Counted from the stretch's first letter, positions 31,802 through 41,923 are shown. The stretch: DNA of 64,000 nt from Alteromonas genovensis (GCF_010500895.1 NZ_JAAAWO010000001.1:124001-188000); one strand, 5' to 3'. A program made the numbers and translations. Notes: generated by a model from the sequence alone, not told the origin.

Positions 31802-32407
31802 TTAAAGCCATCCTTTTTGCTGCGCTATTCGAGCAGCATCAATGCGGTTGGTTGCGTTTAGCTTTGAGATAGCCTCTGAAAGATAATTTCTTACCGTACC
31901 TTCAGATAAAAACAACGCGCTAGCAATATCATGAGTTTTCATCCCCTCTGATGCGAGTTTTAGCGCTGACATTTCCTTTTCGGACAGTGGGTTGTTATCA
32001 TCTAACGCCATTAGCGCAAGTTCAGTAGATATAACGACTTTCCCAGCAATTACGTCCTTAATAGATGCAATTAAGTAATCGCTATCGGCTTCTTTTAAGA
32101 CAAAACCTTTTACGCCAACACTCATGGCTCGCTTTATATAACCAGGCTTGGCAAACGTCGTCATTAACACCACGTGACTAGCAATATGATGACTTGCCAC
32201 ATGTACTGCTAAATCTAGTCCACTCATTTGAGGCATTTCAATGTCGCTTAAAATGATATCTGGCGCGGGGTTATTTTCTAAAAAGTGAATAGCCTCTTGT
32301 CCATGGCTGCATTTTCCTTTCACATCGAGCTCGTCTTCTAAAGACAACAGCATGGCAATAGCGTCGCGCACGAGTGATTGATCTTCAACAACGAGAATGG
32401 TGGTCAT
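31802..32407 (-). CDS. NarL/DesR-type response regulator
   Basis: A 201-residue regulator with a receiver (residues 1-120, phospho-acceptor Asp55 in ILSDIEMPQMSG, Lys in VLKEADSD) and a LuxR-type helix-turn-helix (about 135-200, LSEKEMSALKLASEGMKTHDIASAL followed by LFLSEGTVRNYLSEAISKL). It starts 9 bases after the stop of its partner kinase. The pair resembles DesK/DesR-like membrane-sensing systems. A likely target is its own operon, which also encodes an SMR transporter and a DUF7010 protein. Confidence 0.9.
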   Translation of the reverse strand: MTTILVVEDQSLVRDAIAMLLSLEDELDVKGKCSHGQEAIHFLENNPAPDIILSDIEMPQMSGLDLAVHVASHHIASHVVLMTTFAKPGYIKRAMSVGVKGFVLKEADSDYLIASIKDVIAGKVVISTELALMALDDNNPLSEKEMSALKLASEGMKTHDIASALFLSEGTVRNYLSEAISKLNATNRIDAARIAQQKGWL

Positions 32408-32416
32408 CTGCTTCCT

Positions 32417-33595
32417 TTATCGTTTAGTAAACAAGGGCGTCTTGTGCGTGTTAGGTGCAAGCGTAAACGTGAAACCAGGGTGAGAGGAAAATGTCATAGT
32501 GGCTTGGGCGTTTATCGACGCGGCCCTCTCTCTCATTCCTTTTAAGCCATTGCCTTCTTTTATTTTATTGACGTTATCCAGATGACCAAAGTCGTGGTAT
32601 TCCAGTGTATATGAAGGGTGGGGCGTATCAACTTGCAATAGTTTCAAACTCAAGGTTACGTAGGTAGCATTTGAGTAGCGAAGTGTATTGGTAAAGAGTT
32701 CTTTAACAATAAGCGCCAACTGGGTTTCTTCCATCGCGCTAATATGTTGATTGATATCATCATCAATATACAAGTTAACACTGACGTCTTTTTCCATGAG
32801 TAAGGCTTTGTTTTTGGTAATTTCATCAGTTAATGAAAGTTGTTTTATGTCAGATACTGCATGGCGTATTTCACTTAGGAGTGACTGCGATAACTCTGCT
32901 AGAGCCCTCACTTCTTGTTGTGCTAATTCAACGTTGCTTTTGCTCAACAGCTTATCGGCAAGTTGTGCTTTTAAAGAAATAGAGCTTAGCGTGTGGCCCG
33001 CAACGTCGTGTAAATCTCGCCCAATGCGCTCACGTTCTGCAATGGCTGACAGTGTGCGTAACGACGCGGCGTGCTGAGATTCTTTTATCTGATGAAGGGT
33101 TTCTTTGCGCTCCATAATGCCAAAGCCAAGAAGTACGACACTGTTTATACCTGCCGCAAGCAAAAAGTAGTCGTTTGTTTTGATGAAATATAATTGAAGT
33201 GCGGCAAGTGAAACAAGCACAAAAAACATAATGAGCAGTGAGCGTCTCATCACATAGTAGTAGCCGCAAATAAAAGCGACAAAGCCAAAGAGCACTGCAC
33301 CACCTGGATTACTGTAGGTTGTGATATAGCCGAGTGCCGATATAAAGGCTATGTAAAACGGAAGCTGATGCTGTGGTTTATTAATCGCGACAAGGTAAGT
33401 TATTACAAACAGCGTATAGGCTAAAACGTTAAACGATATTACAGCGTTGCCCAGAGGCAGTGAAAGTATAAGCGGCACAAAAAAGAACAAGGAAAAAAAT
33501 AGGCTGCTGTACGACCATCGCTTCTTGCGCCCACTAGCAAGTAACGGCATGGTGGGCGATTGTTCTAACTGGGTATCAGTATTGTGTTTAAACAC
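32417..33595 (-). CDS. DesK/NarX-type membrane sensor kinase (HisKA_3)
   Basis: A 392-residue kinase with five or six membrane segments (about residues 28-155), no large periplasmic domain, and a dimerisation box ERERIGRDLHDVAGHTLSSI whose histidine is the phosphorylation site. The ATPase domain has EELFTNTLRYSNAT-like N-box (KELFTNTLRYSNA) and GNGLKGMRERA G-box. The start chosen is the GTG at 33595 because AAGGAAG lies 8 bases before it; the longer frame begins inside the SMR gene. The architecture matches DesK, which senses membrane state. The response regulator follows. Confidence 0.85.
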   Translation of the reverse strand: MFKHNTDTQLEQSPTMPLLASGRKKRWSYSSLFFSLFFFVPLILSLPLGNAVISFNVLAYTLFVITYLVAINKPQHQLPFYIAFISALGYITTYSNPGGAVLFGFVAFICGYYYVMRRSLLIMFFVLVSLAALQLYFIKTNDYFLLAAGINSVVLLGFGIMERKETLHQIKESQHAASLRTLSAIAERERIGRDLHDVAGHTLSSISLKAQLADKLLSKSNVELAQQEVRALAELSQSLLSEIRHAVSDIKQLSLTDEITKNKALLMEKDVSVNLYIDDDINQHISAMEETQLALIVKELFTNTLRYSNATYVTLSLKLLQVDTPHPSYTLEYHDFGHLDNVNKIKEGNGLKGMRERAASINAQATMTFSSHPGFTFTLAPNTHKTPLFTKR

Positions 33596-33608
33596 AAGTA
33601 TTTCTTCC

Positions 33609-33938
33609 TTATTGAAATACGACGGCAGACTTACTCGTAATAAGCACTGTACCAGACACAATCAGTATAATACCTATCACGGCAAACATGTCGAAGGTTT
33701 GTTTATAGAAAACGACTGATGCCGCTGTAATAAGCGCGATACCCAAACCAGACCAAATGGCATAAGCAACCCCAATACCCATGTGCTTTAATACAACCGC
33801 AAATAAACCTCCAGAGATAGCATAAAATGCAATAGCGGCGTACCCAAATGCCCATCTCTCCCATCCATCAGATGCCTTTAGGAGCATGGTTGCAGTAACT
33901 TCGGTAACAATGGCGAGGGCTAACAATAGATAAATCAT
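33609..33938 (-). CDS. Small multidrug resistance (SMR) transporter
   Basis: A 109-residue protein with four membrane helices and the essential acidic residue in helix 1 (Glu13 in IVTEVTATMLLKAS, equivalent to EmrE Glu14). The helix-3 stretch YAIWSGLGIALITAASVVFY contains the conserved W-G-x-G signature. Such homodimers exchange protons for quaternary ammonium or guanidinium-type cations. It lies in an operon with a DUF7010 protein upstream and a DesK/DesR-like pair downstream, a setting suggesting induced drug or membrane-stress response. Confidence 0.93.
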   Translation of the reverse strand: MIYLLLALAIVTEVTATMLLKASDGWERWAFGYAAIAFYAISGGLFAVVLKHMGIGVAYAIWSGLGIALITAASVVFYKQTFDMFAVIGIILIVSGTVLITSKSAVVFQ

Positions 33939-33962
33939 AAATAACTTCCTTTTCGTGTAGTG

Positions 33963-34613
33963 TTAAAGAGACTGGTAACGACGTTCTAATGCATAAAGAG
34001 ACACAATGTAGACAGCAACAATCACCGCTGATATTGCCTCTACCCGTGCATCGGGAAATAAGTACCACACTGCTACAATACCTGCAGTGCGGGTGCTAGT
34101 ATGAAAGTAGCCCACCCAATGCTCGATAGACCAAGACAGGGGCATCCACATCAATCCAGCTAATATGCCTAAGGTTAACGGTACGGTCGTGTGGTCAATG
34201 GCAGCTACGGGCATAGCTATCCCGAATACCATAAGGCTCATTATCATGCCCACGAAAAAGAGTGTATCGAAACTGGTTTTAGGCTTATCTTTTGAGAAAA
34301 AGCGTTCGCCAGTAAGATAAGACAAACCTGCGCCGAGATAAAAAATAGCGCCTGTACCAATGTATAGCATCCAAGTGATAGTAACCTCAGAAACAAAAGG
34401 CGCCGCAATACCTAGCAAAGCCCATACGATGGTGCCGGCCAAAGGCATGGCAATAAATCGATTTTGCTTAAATAGCGTGCGCTGCTCATCAAGTGATAAA
34501 TCACGAGCTGATAGAGGTTGATTTTGGGCTTTATCGAGTGAGCCGCCTTCTATTTGGCTGTTCGAGTGGTTGTGTGCACTTTGGTGCAACGGACGCTCAA
34601 TAACATCGTTCAT
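33963..34613 (-). CDS. DUF7010-like membrane protein
   Basis: A 216-residue protein with a polar N-terminus (about 1-45) and six or so membrane segments. The segment SWSIEHWVGYFHTSTRTAGIVAVWYLFPDAR resembles DUF7010 membrane proteins of unknown function. The start chosen is the second of two adjacent ATGs (34613), because AAAGGAA is well spaced only for that one; the longer frame starting at 34745 runs through the divergent promoter region. It is first in the operon DUF7010-SMR-kinase-regulator. Function is not known. Confidence 0.65.
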   Translation of the reverse strand: MNDVIERPLHQSAHNHSNSQIEGGSLDKAQNQPLSARDLSLDEQRTLFKQNRFIAMPLAGTIVWALLGIAAPFVSEVTITWMLYIGTGAIFYLGAGLSYLTGERFFSKDKPKTSFDTLFFVGMIMSLMVFGIAMPVAAIDHTTVPLTLGILAGLMWMPLSWSIEHWVGYFHTSTRTAGIVAVWYLFPDARVEAISAVIVAVYIVSLYALERRYQSL

Positions 34614-34709
34614 GTTCATTTCCTTTAATGGTGTGTTGAGAGTGCTGAGAAGGTTGAAGTATGAAGATGCGACTGCACTTAAGTAAGTCACAAATATCAC
34701 CAATGTAGT

Positions 34710-34723
34710 ATGACAATTGTCAT
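34710..34723. promoter_or_regulatory. Perfect 14-bp palindrome between divergent operons
   Basis: ATGACAATTGTCAT lies between the DUF7010-SMR-kinase operon (minus) and mrpA (plus). NarL/DesR-like regulators and many others bind short inverted repeats of this type, so it may be the operator for 31802-32407 or for an mrp regulator. The ATG it contains also opens a 68-codon frame that I reject. Confidence 0.5.
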
Positions 34724-34915
34724 CAATACGGCGGACAACGAACACGCGCTAGCAAGGCTCTTTTTAAACCAAATAGGCCTAGTTTCAGTATTCTACTGTC
34801 TTAGTAATACACTTTTTAGTATCGTGTTGCTTTGCCTGAGCGTGTTGGATGCACCAAAGAAAAATACCAAGGCCTTTGTGAAGGTAATGAAAACTAGAAA
34901 GGAAAGTTTCATCTA

Positions 34916-37711
34916 ATGAGCCTATTTTGGATCCCGATTTTATTACTCATCGGCACCCTTGTACCCAAAGCTACCGAAAAGCTCGGTAGAAATGTATGCA
35001 CAGCGATGACTATGCTCGCCCCTGCGGCATCATTGGCTATCATCGCGAGTTTTGCCCCCGCTATATTTGCTGGCGACGTTATTACCGACTATATCGAATG
35101 GATCCCAGCCATAGGTCTGACACTGTCGATGAGACTCAACGGCCTAGCGCTGCTTTTTGCTTTTCTTATCCTAGGTATTGGCCTTCTTGTTATCTTTTAT
35201 GCGCGCTACTACCTCTCTGCAAAAGAGCCGGTAGGGCGGTTTTATGGTTTTTTAATTTTATTTATGACCGCCATGCTCTCCATTGTGCTGGCAAATAATT
35301 TGCTGCAGTTTTGGATGGCATGGGAAATAACCAGTATAAGCTCGTTTTTATTAATAGGATTTTGGTCTCATAAGTCGGCGTCTCGAAAAGGGGCGCGTAT
35401 GGCCCTTACCGTTACTGGTGCTGGTGGATTGGCTCTGCTTGCAGGGTTTCTGTTAATAGGCGATATTGTAGGAACTTACGATATCGGTGTAATCGTAGAT
35501 AGCGCCAACACCATCAGAGATCATAACCTCTACCCAGTGGTCTTGGTATTAGTACTTATTGGTGCATTTACCAAATCGGCCCAATTTCCTTTTCATTTTT
35601 GGCTACCCCATGCCATGGCAGCACCTACGCCAGTAAGTGCCTACTTGCACTCTGCTACTATGGTAAAAGCAGGGATATTTCTTTTAGCGCTACTTTACCC
35701 CGTATTAGCAGGCACCGAACTATGGTTTTTATTAGTCAGTTTGGCGGGGCTAATGACGTTTTTACTCGGCGCCTATGTGGCTATGTTCAAACACGATTTA
35801 AAAGGCGTGCTCGCGTATTCCACTATTAGCCATCTAGGACTTATTACGCTATTGCTAGGTTTGAATACCGAGTTAGCTGCGGTGGCAGCGCTTTTTCATA
35901 TTATGAATCACGCTGTGTTTAAAGCCTCGCTATTTATGGCTGCGGGTATCATCGACCATGAAACCGGTACACGAGATATGCGTGAGCTCAGCGGGCTGTG
36001 GCGTTTTATGCCCTATACCGCCACGCTAACAATGGTGTCTGCTTTATCAATGGCAGGTATTCCTTTGTTCAATGGTTTTCTGTCAAAAGAAATGTTTTTT
36101 GCAGAAACACTAGAACAAGCGGTGTTTGGCTCGCTATCGTGGATGGTGCCACTTCTTGCCACCGTAGGCGGGGTATTATCGGTTGCTTACTCATTACGCT
36201 TCATCAAGGACGTATTCTTTAAAGGTGAGCCAGAGGCACTGCCTAAAACACCGAAAGAGCCTCCTGTATTCATGATGCTGCCTATAGCGCTGTTGGCTGT
36301 GCTGTGTATTTTAGTCGGCGTCTTCCCTGGCTTTATGGCAGGCGATTTACTCGCTATTTCAGCTTCTACGCTATTCCCTGCATCATCTTTACCCTACTAC
36401 AGCTTATCGATATGGCACGGGCTCAATATTCCCTTGTTAATGAGTGTCATCGCTATTGTGGGTGGGGCAGTGCTTTATATCAACCGCCATCCTCTTTACC
36501 GTTTTCAGTTTCAGTTTAACGACCCCGATGCAAAGCAAATCTTCGAACAGGCCATGCAAAAGCTCGTAAAGTACGCTCAACGAATGCATAACAGCTTAGA
36601 CAATGAATCACTGCAGCGGTATATAGGGTTACTGTTCCTGTTAGTGATAGTGATGACCGCACCACCTTTAATTATGCTTAAAAGTGCTGCGGGAAGCTCA
36701 CCGCTTCAATCTGTCAACGGTATTGAAATTACATTGGCGGTAATACTGTGTATTGGCGCCATTGCCACCGCTATTTTGCATAAACAGCGCATGACCGCAC
36801 TCATTGCCATTTCGGTAGTGGGGCTTGTGGTCTCTATTACTTTTGCGCGTTTTTCAGCGCCGGATCTTGCGTTAACCCAGTTAGCGGTAGAAATTGTCAC
36901 GGTAATTTTGCTGATGTTAGCACTGTTCTTTTTACCCCAAAAAACCTCTGCCGATTCAGCGCCAAAAAGGGTGGTTCGCGACTTAAGCATTGCCGCCGTT
37001 ATCGGCGGAATAGTGGCTACCATTAACTATGCAATTATCACCCGTCCCTTCGAGACTATTTCTGATTTCTTCGTAGAAAACAGTAAAACAGGCGGCGGTG
37101 GGACTAACGTTGTCAATGTGATTTTGGTGGACTTTCGTGGCTTCGATACCATGGGCGAAATCACTGTGTTAGGCATTGCCGCGCTGGGTATCTTCAAATT
37201 ATTGACGAGAATTCCACTTGCCATGCCCTCGGCCGATGATAAGGGCATTCCATGGACGAAGGATATTCACCCGCCTATTTTAGTGATGATTTCTCAGTCG
37301 TTGCTTCCTCTTGCGCTACTAGTGTCGGCCTACATTTTTGTGCGAGGTCATAATATGCCCGGCGGTGGGTTTATTGCAGGCTTAGTTACCTCCGTAGCGT
37401 TAATTCAGCAATACATTGCCCACGGCGTTAAGTGGGTAACACCACGTATACCTGTTAATTATCAAAGTGTGATTGCATGGGGCGTTTTGCTGGCGGTACT
37501 CACCGGTGTGGGCAGCTGGGCTTTCGGAAAGCCATTTTTAACATCGTGGTTTGATTACTTCGATATTCCTTTCATCGGAAAGACAGAGTTGGCTAGCGCA
37601 CTGGTATTCGATTTAGGTGTTTATCTCACGGTAGTTGGGGCAACGTTATTAATACTGGCAAACCTTGGTAAGCTTACCACCGAGCATCGCCCTACGATGG
37701 AGGAAAACTAA
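34916..37711 (+). CDS. mrpA: Mrp Na+/H+ antiporter subunit A fused with B
   Basis: A 931-residue membrane protein, first gene of the mrp operon. The N-terminal two-thirds resemble NuoL/MrpA, with the conserved Glu in [19 protein letters not shown] and Lys/His-rich proton path segments in [38 protein letters not shown]. The C-terminal third carries the DUF4040 and MnhB-type domains (from about residue 600: [24 protein letters not shown] and [15 protein letters not shown]), so no separate mrpB exists. The complex exchanges Na+ for H+, contributing to pH and sodium homeostasis in sea water. The ATG follows AAAGGAAAG at a longer-than-usual distance. Confidence 0.95.
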   Translation: MSLFWIPILLLIGTLVPKATEKLGRNVCTAMTMLAPAASLAIIASFAPAIFAGDVITDYIEWIPAIGLTLSMRLNGLALLFAFLILGIGLLVIFYARYYLSAKEPVGRFYGFLILFMTAMLSIVLANNLLQFWMAWEITSISSFLLIGFWSHKSASRKGARMALTVTGAGGLALLAGFLLIGDIVGTYDIGVIVDSANTIRDHNLYPVVLVLVLIGAFTKSAQFPFHFWLPHAMAAPTPVSAYLHSATMVKAGIFLLALLYPVLAGTELWFLLVSLAGLMTFLLGAYVAMFKHDLKGVLAYSTISHLGLITLLLGLNTELAAVAALFHIMNHAVFKASLFMAAGIIDHETGTRDMRELSGLWRFMPYTATLTMVSALSMAGIPLFNGFLSKEMFFAETLEQAVFGSLSWMVPLLATVGGVLSVAYSLRFIKDVFFKGEPEALPKTPKEPPVFMMLPIALLAVLCILVGVFPGFMAGDLLAISASTLFPASSLPYYSLSIWHGLNIPLLMSVIAIVGGAVLYINRHPLYRFQFQFNDPDAKQIFEQAMQKLVKYAQRMHNSLDNESLQRYIGLLFLLVIVMTAPPLIMLKSAAGSSPLQSVNGIEITLAVILCIGAIATAILHKQRMTALIAISVVGLVVSITFARFSAPDLALTQLAVEIVTVILLMLALFFLPQKTSADSAPKRVVRDLSIAAVIGGIVATINYAIITRPFETISDFFVENSKTGGGGTNVVNVILVDFRGFDTMGEITVLGIAALGIFKLLTRIPLAMPSADDKGIPWTKDIHPPILVMISQSLLPLALLVSAYIFVRGHNMPGGGFIAGLVTSVALIQQYIAHGVKWVTPRIPVNYQSVIAWGVLLAVLTGVGSWAFGKPFLTSWFDYFDIPFIGKTELASALVFDLGVYLTVVGATLLILANLGKLTTEHRPTMEEN

Positions 37712-38079
37712 TGGAATTACTGTATTCACTTTGTGTAGGCGTGATGACATTTAGCGGCGTATTCCTATGTTTGCGAGGCCGCACATTTCCAGTGGTAATG
37801 GGGTTAATGATGCTTGGTTATGCAGTTAACTTATTTCTGTTTTCAACTGGACGACTAAGTTTAGACGGCGCCGCTATTTTAGGTAAATCAGAAACTTACG
37901 CGGACCCACTTCCTCAGGCCTTAGTATTAACGGCAATTGTAATTGGCTTCGCCATGACAGCCTTTGCGGTTATTTTGTCTATGCGGGCAAGGGCCGACCT
38001 TGGTAACGATTTTGTAGACGGTAAAGAGCCACCTGGCAGACCAAAGCAGTCGGTGTCTCGCTGGAGTAGTAAGCAATGA
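37711..38079 (+). CDS. mrpC: Mrp Na+/H+ antiporter subunit C
   Basis: A 122-residue protein with three membrane helices, the NuoK-like subunit. It contains GLMMLGYAVNLFLFSTGRLS and DPLPQALVLTAIVIGFAMTAF, both characteristic. Its ATG overlaps the mrpA stop by one base (TAATG) and its stop overlaps the mrpD start by four (ATGA), indicating coupled translation. It supplies the small membrane core of the antiporter. Confidence 0.95.
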   Translation: MELLYSLCVGVMTFSGVFLCLRGRTFPVVMGLMMLGYAVNLFLFSTGRLSLDGAAILGKSETYADPLPQALVLTAIVIGFAMTAFAVILSMRARADLGNDFVDGKEPPGRPKQSVSRWSSKQ

Positions 38080-39602
38080 TGGACCATATACCCATACTAC
38101 CCATTCTCGTTCCTCTGATAGGCGGGTTACTTCTTTTACTGCCGCCTTTTGCTGGCATTGAGCGCTATGTGAATCGAAGGGTTGCAGCATTATTTTTATG
38201 CTTACTGCAAATAGCCGTTGCAATAGCGCTAATGGCAAGAGTCATTGATGCTGGGCCTATCATGTATGCGGTGGGTAACTGGCAGGCGCCTTTTGGCATC
38301 ATATTGTATGCAGATTCTCTAGCCGCACTTTTGGTTTTTCTCACTGGCTTCCTGGGGCTAGCATCAACGCTTTATTCATTCGCTGGCACCGACCGCGAGG
38401 GGCGTTATTTTCACCCCATAATGCAGTTTCAGTTGATGGGTATAACGGGAGCGTTTTTAACTCACGACCTGTTTAACCTATTCGTATTTTTTGAAGTGTT
38501 ATTGATTGCCTCTTATGTATTGCTTGTTCACGGTGGAGGAAAACAAAGAACCCAAGCCAACGTGCATTACGTGATATTAAATTTAGTGGGCTCGGCCATA
38601 TTCTTGATTGCCTTGGGGACTTTGTATGGCACCACCGGAACACTCAATATTACAGATATGTCGCTTAAAATAAGCACTTTATCAGGGGGAGAGCAAGTAC
38701 TGGCCAAAGTCGGCGGCATGATGCTATTGGTGGTGTTTGGACTTAAAGCCGCCATGCTGCCATTACATTTTTGGTTGCCCAATACCTACAGCGCTGCCAG
38801 CGCGCCCGTGGCTGCCCTATTCGCCATAATGACAAAGGTGGGCATTTACAGCATATTTCGGGTGTTCACTGTCATCTTTGGTGATGGAGCGGGGGCGCTT
38901 AGCGTCATGGTTGTACCTTGGGTATGGCCGCTGGCTATTTTAACGGTAATCGTTGGAACAATTGGCGTGTTAGCTAGCCCTAACTTACGCAATATTGCTG
39001 CTAATACCGTGCTTATATCAGTAGGCACCTTGCTGATGGCTTTTTCCATAAGAAGCCCAGATGCAAGTGGGGCTGCGTTTTACTATGCACTTCACAGCAC
39101 ATTAATTTCAGCGGTACTCTTTATGCTTGCCGATATGATAGGGCAGCAGAGAGGGAAAGCTTTCGACCGCTTTGTCATCGCCAAAAAGGTGACTCAGCCA
39201 ACACTGCTAGGCGCACTCTTTTTCGTAGCTGCCATGGTGGTGGTTGGCCTGCCGCCTTTTTCAGGCTTTATCGGCAAGGTGGTGGTTTTACAATCTGCCG
39301 CAACGGGATTAGATAAGGCTCTAGTGTGGTCTACGGTCCTTATCTCTACGCTACTCACTATTATCGCGCTAGCACGAGCCGGTACAACCCTATTTTGGCG
39401 GCATGCTGGCGAGAGCGCTAACTCAGAAGATGAGTCTGCTTCTATGTGGCAGGTAGTGGGTGTTGTATTACTGTTGGTGGCGTCTCCAATAATGGCAATT
39501 TTTGCTGGGCCCATTACCGAATACACTGCAATGGCTGCTGCGCAACTTCATGACATACGACTTCCCATGAGTGTGCTGCAGTTACAGGGAGGTTCGCAAT
39601 GA
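38076..39602 (+). CDS. mrpD: Mrp Na+/H+ antiporter subunit D
   Basis: A 508-residue, about 14-helix protein related to NuoM/NuoN. Key features are the glutamate in HDLFNLFVFFEVLLIASYVLL, the lysine in FGLKAAMLPLHFWLPNTYSAASAPVAALFAIMTKVGIYS and the typical discontinuous-helix motif PPFSGFIGK. It forms one of the two large channel subunits with MrpA. It overlaps mrpC and mrpE by four bases each. Confidence 0.95.
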   Translation: MMDHIPILPILVPLIGGLLLLLPPFAGIERYVNRRVAALFLCLLQIAVAIALMARVIDAGPIMYAVGNWQAPFGIILYADSLAALLVFLTGFLGLASTLYSFAGTDREGRYFHPIMQFQLMGITGAFLTHDLFNLFVFFEVLLIASYVLLVHGGGKQRTQANVHYVILNLVGSAIFLIALGTLYGTTGTLNITDMSLKISTLSGGEQVLAKVGGMMLLVVFGLKAAMLPLHFWLPNTYSAASAPVAALFAIMTKVGIYSIFRVFTVIFGDGAGALSVMVVPWVWPLAILTVIVGTIGVLASPNLRNIAANTVLISVGTLLMAFSIRSPDASGAAFYYALHSTLISAVLFMLADMIGQQRGKAFDRFVIAKKVTQPTLLGALFFVAAMVVVGLPPFSGFIGKVVVLQSAATGLDKALVWSTVLISTLLTIIALARAGTTLFWRHAGESANSEDESASMWQVVGVVLLLVASPIMAIFAGPITEYTAMAAAQLHDIRLPMSVLQLQGGSQ

Positions 39603-40099
39603 GTTTGTTGTCACGCCTGCTGCCTACGCCTGGTCGCAGCGCTATATTACTTGCTATTTGGCTTATGCTGAATGCGACCGTAAGCCTGGGCCACATTATT
39701 TTGGGGGCTGTGTTTGCTATAGCAATCCCCTTATTGTGTGCACCTTTACAAATTTCACAGCCGAGAATTAAAAAGCCTTTTAAAGCACTTAAATATTTCT
39801 TTATGGTCCTTGGCGATGTGGTAGTGGCAAATGTGCAGGTGGCGATTTTAGTGCTTGGGCCCATGAGCAGAATAAAACCTGGCTTTGTTGCCGTACCGCT
39901 AGATATTAAAGAAATTCGCCCTATTACCATACTGGCAAGTACAGTAACTATGACGCCAGGAACGGTTACCGCCGAGCTCTCAAAAGATAAGCGCTATTTG
40001 TATGTGCATGTGCTGCAAATGCCGGATGACGAGCAGGAAGTGATACGGCTCATCAAAGACCGATACGAGTCGGCCATTAAGGAGATGTTTCAATGTTAG
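39599..40099 (+). CDS. mrpE: Mrp Na+/H+ antiporter subunit E
   Basis: A 166-residue protein with N-terminal membrane helices and a cytosolic C-terminal part. Family marks are LAIWLMLNATVSLGHIILGA near the N-terminus and ILASTVTMTPGTVTAELS followed by the YLYVHVL strand. MrpE is needed for assembly and activity of the Mrp complex. Its ATG overlaps the mrpD stop, and its last seven bases overlap mrpF. Confidence 0.95.
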   Translation: MSLLSRLLPTPGRSAILLAIWLMLNATVSLGHIILGAVFAIAIPLLCAPLQISQPRIKKPFKALKYFFMVLGDVVVANVQVAILVLGPMSRIKPGFVAVPLDIKEIRPITILASTVTMTPGTVTAELSKDKRYLYVHVLQMPDDEQEVIRLIKDRYESAIKEMFQC

Positions 40100-40362
40100 C
40101 ATTTACTCTGCTTTGTGTAGGGATCATGATTTCTATAGGGTTAGTCCTTAATCTATGGCGCTTATTAGTCGGGCCAGATGTGGTAGACCGCATATTGGCA
40201 CTCGATACTATGTTTATTAATAGCATTGCGTTAATCATGGTGTACGGCATACACAAAGGCACGTCGCTGTATTTTGAGGCGGCACTACTTATTGCCATGC
40301 TAGGTTTTGTGAGTAGCGTTGCATTCGGAAAATATATTCTTCGCGGCGATATTATTGAATAA
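40093..40362 (+). CDS. mrpF: Mrp Na+/H+ antiporter subunit F
   Basis: An 89-residue protein with three membrane helices. The segment LVGPDVVDRILALDTM followed by the NSIALIMV helix is the family signature. It starts at an ATG inside the last codons of mrpE. A 91-base gap before mrpG breaks the otherwise overlapping gene chain. Confidence 0.93.
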   Translation: MLAFTLLCVGIMISIGLVLNLWRLLVGPDVVDRILALDTMFINSIALIMVYGIHKGTSLYFEAALLIAMLGFVSSVAFGKYILRGDIIE

Positions 40363-40453
40363 AAAATGAGTAAAAACTGAATAAAAGACTGATAGCTAAG
40401 CGTAAGTAATCGAATGAGTAATAAAATGAATAGACTGCGGATAAGGATAGGTA

Positions 40454-40840
40454 ATGAATTTTTGGCTTGAGTTAACCGTGTCAGCTCTACTTATGATTGG
40501 CGGTATATTTGTGCTCGTGGGCTCAATAGGCTTGTTTCGCTTGAAAGACGCCTACACACGCCTTCATGCCCCTACTAAAGCGACTACAGTGGGCTTAGGT
40601 GGCATTTTACTGAGCTCGGTTATTTATATGTCGCACCTTCAAGGCTACATCAATGTTCACGCATTACTGATCACACTGTTTTTGGTGATTACTGCGCCAG
40701 TAACCGCGCACATACTGGCCAAAGTTGCCATGCATCATAAAGTAAAAACTATGGAGTCGACACAAAACGAAGGATTAGTTGATAAGGCGAGAGAGCAAAA
40801 AACTGCGGACGATGAGGCTAGCTCGAGTAGCAATAAATAG
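40454..40840 (+). CDS. mrpG: Mrp Na+/H+ antiporter subunit G
   Basis: A 128-residue, three-helix protein with the MrpG signature IGLFRLKDAYTRLHAPTKATT and a Lys/Glu/Ser-rich cytosolic tail from about residue 97 that is longer than in many homologues. AAGGATAGG lies before the ATG, so it has its own ribosome binding site despite the 91-base gap from mrpF. It is the last gene of the operon. Confidence 0.93.
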   Translation: MNFWLELTVSALLMIGGIFVLVGSIGLFRLKDAYTRLHAPTKATTVGLGGILLSSVIYMSHLQGYINVHALLITLFLVITAPVTAHILAKVAMHHKVKTMESTQNEGLVDKAREQKTADDEASSSSNK

Positions 40841-41263
40841 GGAAGTGCATATTGGCGAGTATTTATAATTTATGGTTAGACAACCTTGTCTTGTTTTGAG
40901 CTTGATATTTGATTGATTAGTTTAGCTATATTGGAATAATTAGGCGATTGAAGCTGCTGCTTTAACATGCCTTGCTCACTCTTGACATATGGTTAAGGCT
41001 AAAAGTACTGTTAGTTTTATGTGACTGGCACAGTAGAAGGTTCCCTCAATATTGATGTCACACAATTTGAGCGTCTCGGGTAAACCAATACTTTCTTTGA
41101 GTCTAGTTAATAGACATACTCAATTCGCGCTATTCAAAAATGTTGCATGAAGAATAGAAAGCGACAGAGACCCGATTTTATAACATGTGCATGATTGTGC
41201 GGGTCGCACAAAAACGGAGCGTTAATTTGCTCCGTTTCTAACGTTCTTTTTAGCTTAGAAGAA
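40841..41263. other. Intergenic region between mrpG and the PEP-CTERM gene
   Basis: 423 bases between convergent genes. The right end holds the terminator of the PEP-CTERM gene. An inverted repeat GACCCG...CGGGTC spans 41169-41205 with a long loop. I see no convincing terminator for the mrp operon and no ORF. Confidence 0.45.
41209..41240 (-). terminator. Rho-independent terminator of the PEP-CTERM gene
   Basis: Read on the minus strand, AAACGGAGC pairs with GCTCCGTTT around AAATTAAC and continues into TTG. It lies about 25 bases after the stop and may also catch transcripts coming from mrp. Confidence 0.8.
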
Positions 41264-41869
41264 TTACGATTTTTTGCGTCTTCTCATAAATGCTGCACCG
41301 AATAGAGACATAGCAACAAGCGCCAATGTACCTGGTTCGTTAACCGACGAAGGTGGTGTAACCGAGCTGCCAGCGACCAACAATGAACCAGTCCAATTTG
41401 ACTCAAATGTCATGATGTTTTCCCAATTCGCTGTGAACATCCCAGAGATTGTGTAATCGTACAAACCAGCCGTTGAAAGTCCTGTCACCAACGCTGATTG
41501 CCAATGAGTAACCGCTGCCAGAGTACTGCCGTAATTAGATACGAGCCAAGTTGAGTCTGAACCATCGAAATCACCTGATGCTGATGCCCAGAATAGGTTA
41601 TCACCCACAACAAGTGACGGATCAGGAAACGCACCCGCTGCAGTCATCGCCATGCCAGTGAATGCTGTAGTGCTCCCATTAATCGTAATAGACCCTTCTG
41701 CTGGATGCGAAGTTCCGTGTGTGTATGTTCCCATCCAAAAGATGACTGAACCCGCTGCTCCACCATTTGATGTGCCGAACATTACGGTGTGTGCTTGAAC
41801 TGTAAAACTACAAGTTACCATTATCGCAAGTGACGCTATAAATTTATTCACTAAACTTTTTATAAGCAT
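41264..41869 (-). CDS. PEP-CTERM sorting domain protein
   Basis: A 201-residue exported protein: signal peptide (residues 1-26, cleaved after VQA), a Ser/Thr/Gly/Trp-rich body without recognised domain, and a C-terminal sorting signal made of NEPGTLAL (a PEP variant), a hydrophobic helix and the basic tail MRRRKKS. Such proteins are processed by exosortase and are linked to exopolysaccharide-associated surface material. The exosortase itself is not in the window. A sigma-54-like promoter lies 55 bases upstream, and the PrsT gene is divergent from it. Confidence 0.9.
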   Translation of the reverse strand: MLIKSLVNKFIASLAIMVTCSFTVQAHTVMFGTSNGGAAGSVIFWMGTYTHGTSHPAEGSITINGSTTAFTGMAMTAAGAFPDPSLVVGDNLFWASASGDFDGSDSTWLVSNYGSTLAAVTHWQSALVTGLSTAGLYDYTISGMFTANWENIMTFESNWTGSLLVAGSSVTPPSSVNEPGTLALVAMSLFGAAFMRRRKKS

Positions 41870-41923
41870 GATGCTTCCCTATGTGTCTATTTAATTGCTA
41901 TTTTGACTGCCGAACCCATCATA

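Noticed and set aside
31802..34613. Biosynthetic or resistance island signature because of the SMR pump and two-component genes
   Set aside because: No mobility genes, no flanking repeats, and no evident base-composition shift; it looks like a core operon.
34710..34916. 68-codon plus-strand frame directly before mrpA, overlapping its ATG by one base
   Set aside because: Its ATG lies inside a perfect palindrome, there is no ribosome binding site, and the product matches nothing; it occupies the expected mrp promoter and leader.
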